Assembly: GCF_034087045.1 (NCBI RefSeq)
Contig: NZ_CP139247.1
Location: forward strand, 5,978,001 to 6,042,000
Direction of reading: 5' to 3'
DNA from: Chitinophaga sancti
GTDB taxonomy: Bacteria; Bacteroidota; Bacteroidia; Chitinophagales; Chitinophagaceae
DNA length: 64,000 nt
Position numbers and translations under genes: made by a program. Of this stretch, positions 63,336 to 64,000 are shown piece after piece; position 1 is the first letter of the stretch, and each line of letters begins with the position of its first letter. A model generated the notes under the pieces. It ran no database searches and had not been told where the DNA came from. It was given only the letters and a program-made list of their open reading frames with translations.

Positions 63336-64000
63336 TTACTGAATCACCCCCTGAAATATAGCATGATCCGCTATCTTATGATACAATATGTTATGCCCTG
63401 TATTATTCACATGCACACCATCGCTATAAGCCACCGCTGCCCTGATCGTTCCATCTTCAGCAGCCAGGGTATCATACACATTGCTAAAATGCTCGCCAAA
63501 GGCTACCTGCATCTTTACATTCAGGTTTTTCAACCGTGTTCTGTAAGCCACATCCGGGAAGTTGCGCGGTTGTGTACCGAAAATAATATACTTCACCTTC
63601 GCTGAATCCAGCAAACGGATCATCTCATTGAAGTTGTCCATGATCTCATCATCTGTATAATCATATGCCACATCATTGGTTGGATATGACATGATCACCA
63701 GCGCAGGCCGGAAAGATAATGCAGCTGTAATGTTGTGAAGGGTATCAGTCGCAGGGCGACCAGGTTTAGTAAAGCTCTTGGGAATACCCTGGTAAGTGGT
63801 GAGCCCGACTATGCCAAGGTTGAAATAAGTTAGGACCCGCTTATTATCCTTTGTAGACAGCTTTAACCTGTTTACCCAGGAAGAATCGGTTGGATTGGCT
63901 CCCATGCCTGCGGCAGTGGAAGAACCAATAATAACAATGGTGGCGGAATCTGCCTTTGCAGGAGCCGGGTTAATCGGTGTTGTTGGAGTTGTCCCGGGTT
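63336..64000 (-). CDS. SGNH/GDSL-type hydrolase, partial
   Basis: The gene continues past the right edge; about 221 residues are visible. Block I is GSSTAAGMGA (the GDS motif has become GSS, with Ser as nucleophile), Block III appears as MSYPTNDV, and Block V as SDGVHVNNTGH (Asp-x-x-His). These are the SGNH catalytic residues in the right order. Upstream of Block I is a Pro/Thr/Ala-rich linker (PGTTPTTPINPAPAKADS), so another domain or a secretion signal precedes it outside the window. Such enzymes act as esterases or deacetylases on acylated polysaccharides and other substrates. Confidence 0.88.
   Translation of the reverse strand, partial: PGTTPTTPINPAPAKADSATIVIIGSSTAAGMGANPTDSSWVNRLKLSTKDNKRVLTYFNLGIVGLTTYQGIPKSFTKPGRPATDTLHNITAALSFRPALVIMSYPTNDVAYDYTDDEIMDNFNEMIRLLDSAKVKYIIFGTQPRNFPDVAYRTRLKNLNVKMQVAFGEHFSNVYDTLAAEDGTIRAAVAYSDGVHVNNTGHNILYHKIADHAIFQGVIQ

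Noticed and set aside
1..64000. tRNA, rRNA, integrase, attachment sites, replication origin
   Set aside because: None was seen on reading; a covariance search would be needed to exclude small RNA genes.

Overview
The window looks like chromosomal DNA of a Bacteroidota bacterium, most likely Chitinophagaceae (Chitinophaga-like). The reasons are two SusC/SusD loci with ECF sigma factor and FecR-type anti-sigma regulators, giant secreted RHS proteins with DUF5977 repeats, many lipoproteins, no Shine-Dalgarno pattern, and several promoters of the form TTTG-N17-23-TAnnTTTG. The family-level assignment is inference. No tRNA, rRNA, CRISPR array or complete mobile element was seen.

Region 1 (1-22.6 kb, minus strand, read right to left) is a large RHS locus. 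A promoter near 22.55 kb is followed by a long leader and an 86-aa secreted protein. Next come a 2585-aa SpvB-like/PA14 protein with nine DUF5977 repeats, a 756-aa DNRLRE/CBM-type protein, a 28-aa leader ORF and a 2830-aa RHS protein with an embedded beta-propeller-like block and a variable C-terminal domain. A two-helix membrane protein lies 1 nt beyond it and is the candidate immunity protein. Further downstream is a graveyard: a truncated IS5-type transposase, a truncated toxin-tip-like ORF, a lipoprotein, and a second RHS tip that has lost about 5.7 kb of its middle and is frameshifted. This tip carries a different C-terminal domain that may be muramidase-like. The arrangement fits tip displacement in a polymorphic toxin locus.

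Region 2 (22.6-33.1 kb) holds a DUF3108-like secreted protein and then a plus-strand locus: ECF sigma, FecR, SusC, SusD, a DUF1735/discoidin lipoprotein and a DUF4369/thioredoxin protein. No polysaccharide-degrading enzyme is present. Region 3 (33.1-41.1 kb, minus) has a predicted barrel protein, an Ig-like surface protein, and an operon for pyruvate:ferredoxin oxidoreductase plus a GltD-like NAD(P) oxidoreductase fused to ferredoxin clusters.

Region 4 (41.1-52.5 kb) contains a SHOCT ORF, a ChW-repeat lipoprotein and a second ECF sigma/FecR pair. The pair diverges from a second SusC/SusD set with two DUF4959/DUF5000- and DUF4998/DUF5013-type lipoproteins, and an 88-bp tandem repeat closes the operon. 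Region 5 (52.5-64 kb) is mixed: a HAD phosphatase, a tail-fibre-like protein, a GNAT acetyltransferase, an orphan ECF sigma factor separated from a membrane protein by five 63-71 bp repeats, a RibD-C reductase, a GxGYxYP protein, an NmrA-like/AraC pair, a YqgE/AlgH protein and a truncated SGNH hydrolase at the right edge.
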